Positions 6,034-6,048 of a stretch of 6,048 bases of DNA are shown piece by piece. The DNA is from Candidatus Latescibacterota bacterium (lineage in GTDB: Bacteria; Latescibacterota; UBA2968; UBA8231), in NCBI GenBank assembly GCA_022825185.1, contig JAJDYK010000326.1, forward strand, positions 1 to 6,048. The letters are read 5' to 3'. Numbering within the stretch: position 1 is the first letter of the stretch; every line of letters starts with the position of its first letter. The notes below the pieces were generated by a model that was not told where the DNA came from, did no database searches, and worked only from the letters and a program-made list of their open reading frames with translations. The translations under genes were made by a program, and so were the position numbers.

Positions 6034-6048
6034 AGCCAAGCGGGCCTG
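5981..6048 (+). CDS. N-terminus of an S4-domain RNA-binding protein, RqcP/YabO-like (cut by window end)
   Basis: Twenty-two codons are visible from ATG 5981, reading MRLDIFLKNTGLIKQRSEAK and then Arg-Ala. This matches the start of single S4-domain proteins: MRLDxFLKxxxLIKxRxxAK is typical of RqcP (YabO) of Firmicutes. RqcP binds the 50S subunit and helps RqcH add alanine tails to stalled nascent chains. Heat-shock protein Hsp15 (HslR) is the related alternative, but its usual RLDKWLW start fits less well. The ATG is placed exactly where RqcP proteins begin, and no other start lies just upstream in frame. It overlaps the end of the surA reading frame by 53 bases. The nearest purine-rich GAGGAAAA (5953-5960) is about 20 bases away, too far for a normal Shine-Dalgarno, so translation is probably coupled. 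The call rests on a short segment only. Confidence 0.75.
   Translation, partial: MRLDIFLKNTGLIKQRSEAKRA

Overview
This is a compact stretch of a GC-rich (roughly 60% by eye) bacterial chromosome, and every gene lies on the + strand. A SurA-type periplasmic chaperone and a lipoprotein signal peptide indicate a diderm (Gram-negative) cell. All four complete stop codons are TGA, so this is the standard bacterial code. The phylum cannot be fixed from the window. The gene order recalls some deltaproteobacterial lineages and, more distantly, the mfd to yabO/rqcP neighbourhood of Firmicutes. No mobile element, CRISPR array, phage gene or integrase is visible.

Layout. Bases 1-213 hold the last 70 codons of an unrecognised protein. 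Bases 224-397 form a self-contained tRNA unit: a sigma70-like promoter, tRNA-Ala(GGC) with an encoded CCA end, and a rho-independent terminator. A gap of about 80 bases follows, with no convincing promoter. Next comes a tight cluster: mfd (477-3875), a 273-residue parvulin-type lipoprotein (3872-4693), a SurA-like chaperone (4696-6033), and the first 22 codons of an S4-domain RNA-binding protein (from 5981). The junctions are a 4-base overlap, a 2-base gap and a 53-base overlap, so the four are very probably co-transcribed and translationally coupled.

How the genes work together. Mfd removes stalled RNA polymerase and recruits nucleotide excision repair. The two parvulin proteins would escort outer-membrane proteins through the periplasm, one anchored by lipid and one soluble. 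The S4 protein resembles RqcP/YabO, which acts on stalled 50S subunits. The cluster therefore combines rescue of stalled transcription, probable rescue of stalled translation, and envelope protein folding.

The window is mostly housekeeping. The points most worth a second look are: the lipoprotein appears to start at CTG within the mfd stop region, behind a perfect Shine-Dalgarno; the SurA homologue seems to carry its canonical isomerase signature in the first parvulin domain, whereas E. coli SurA has it in the second; and surA runs 53 bases into the S4 gene.
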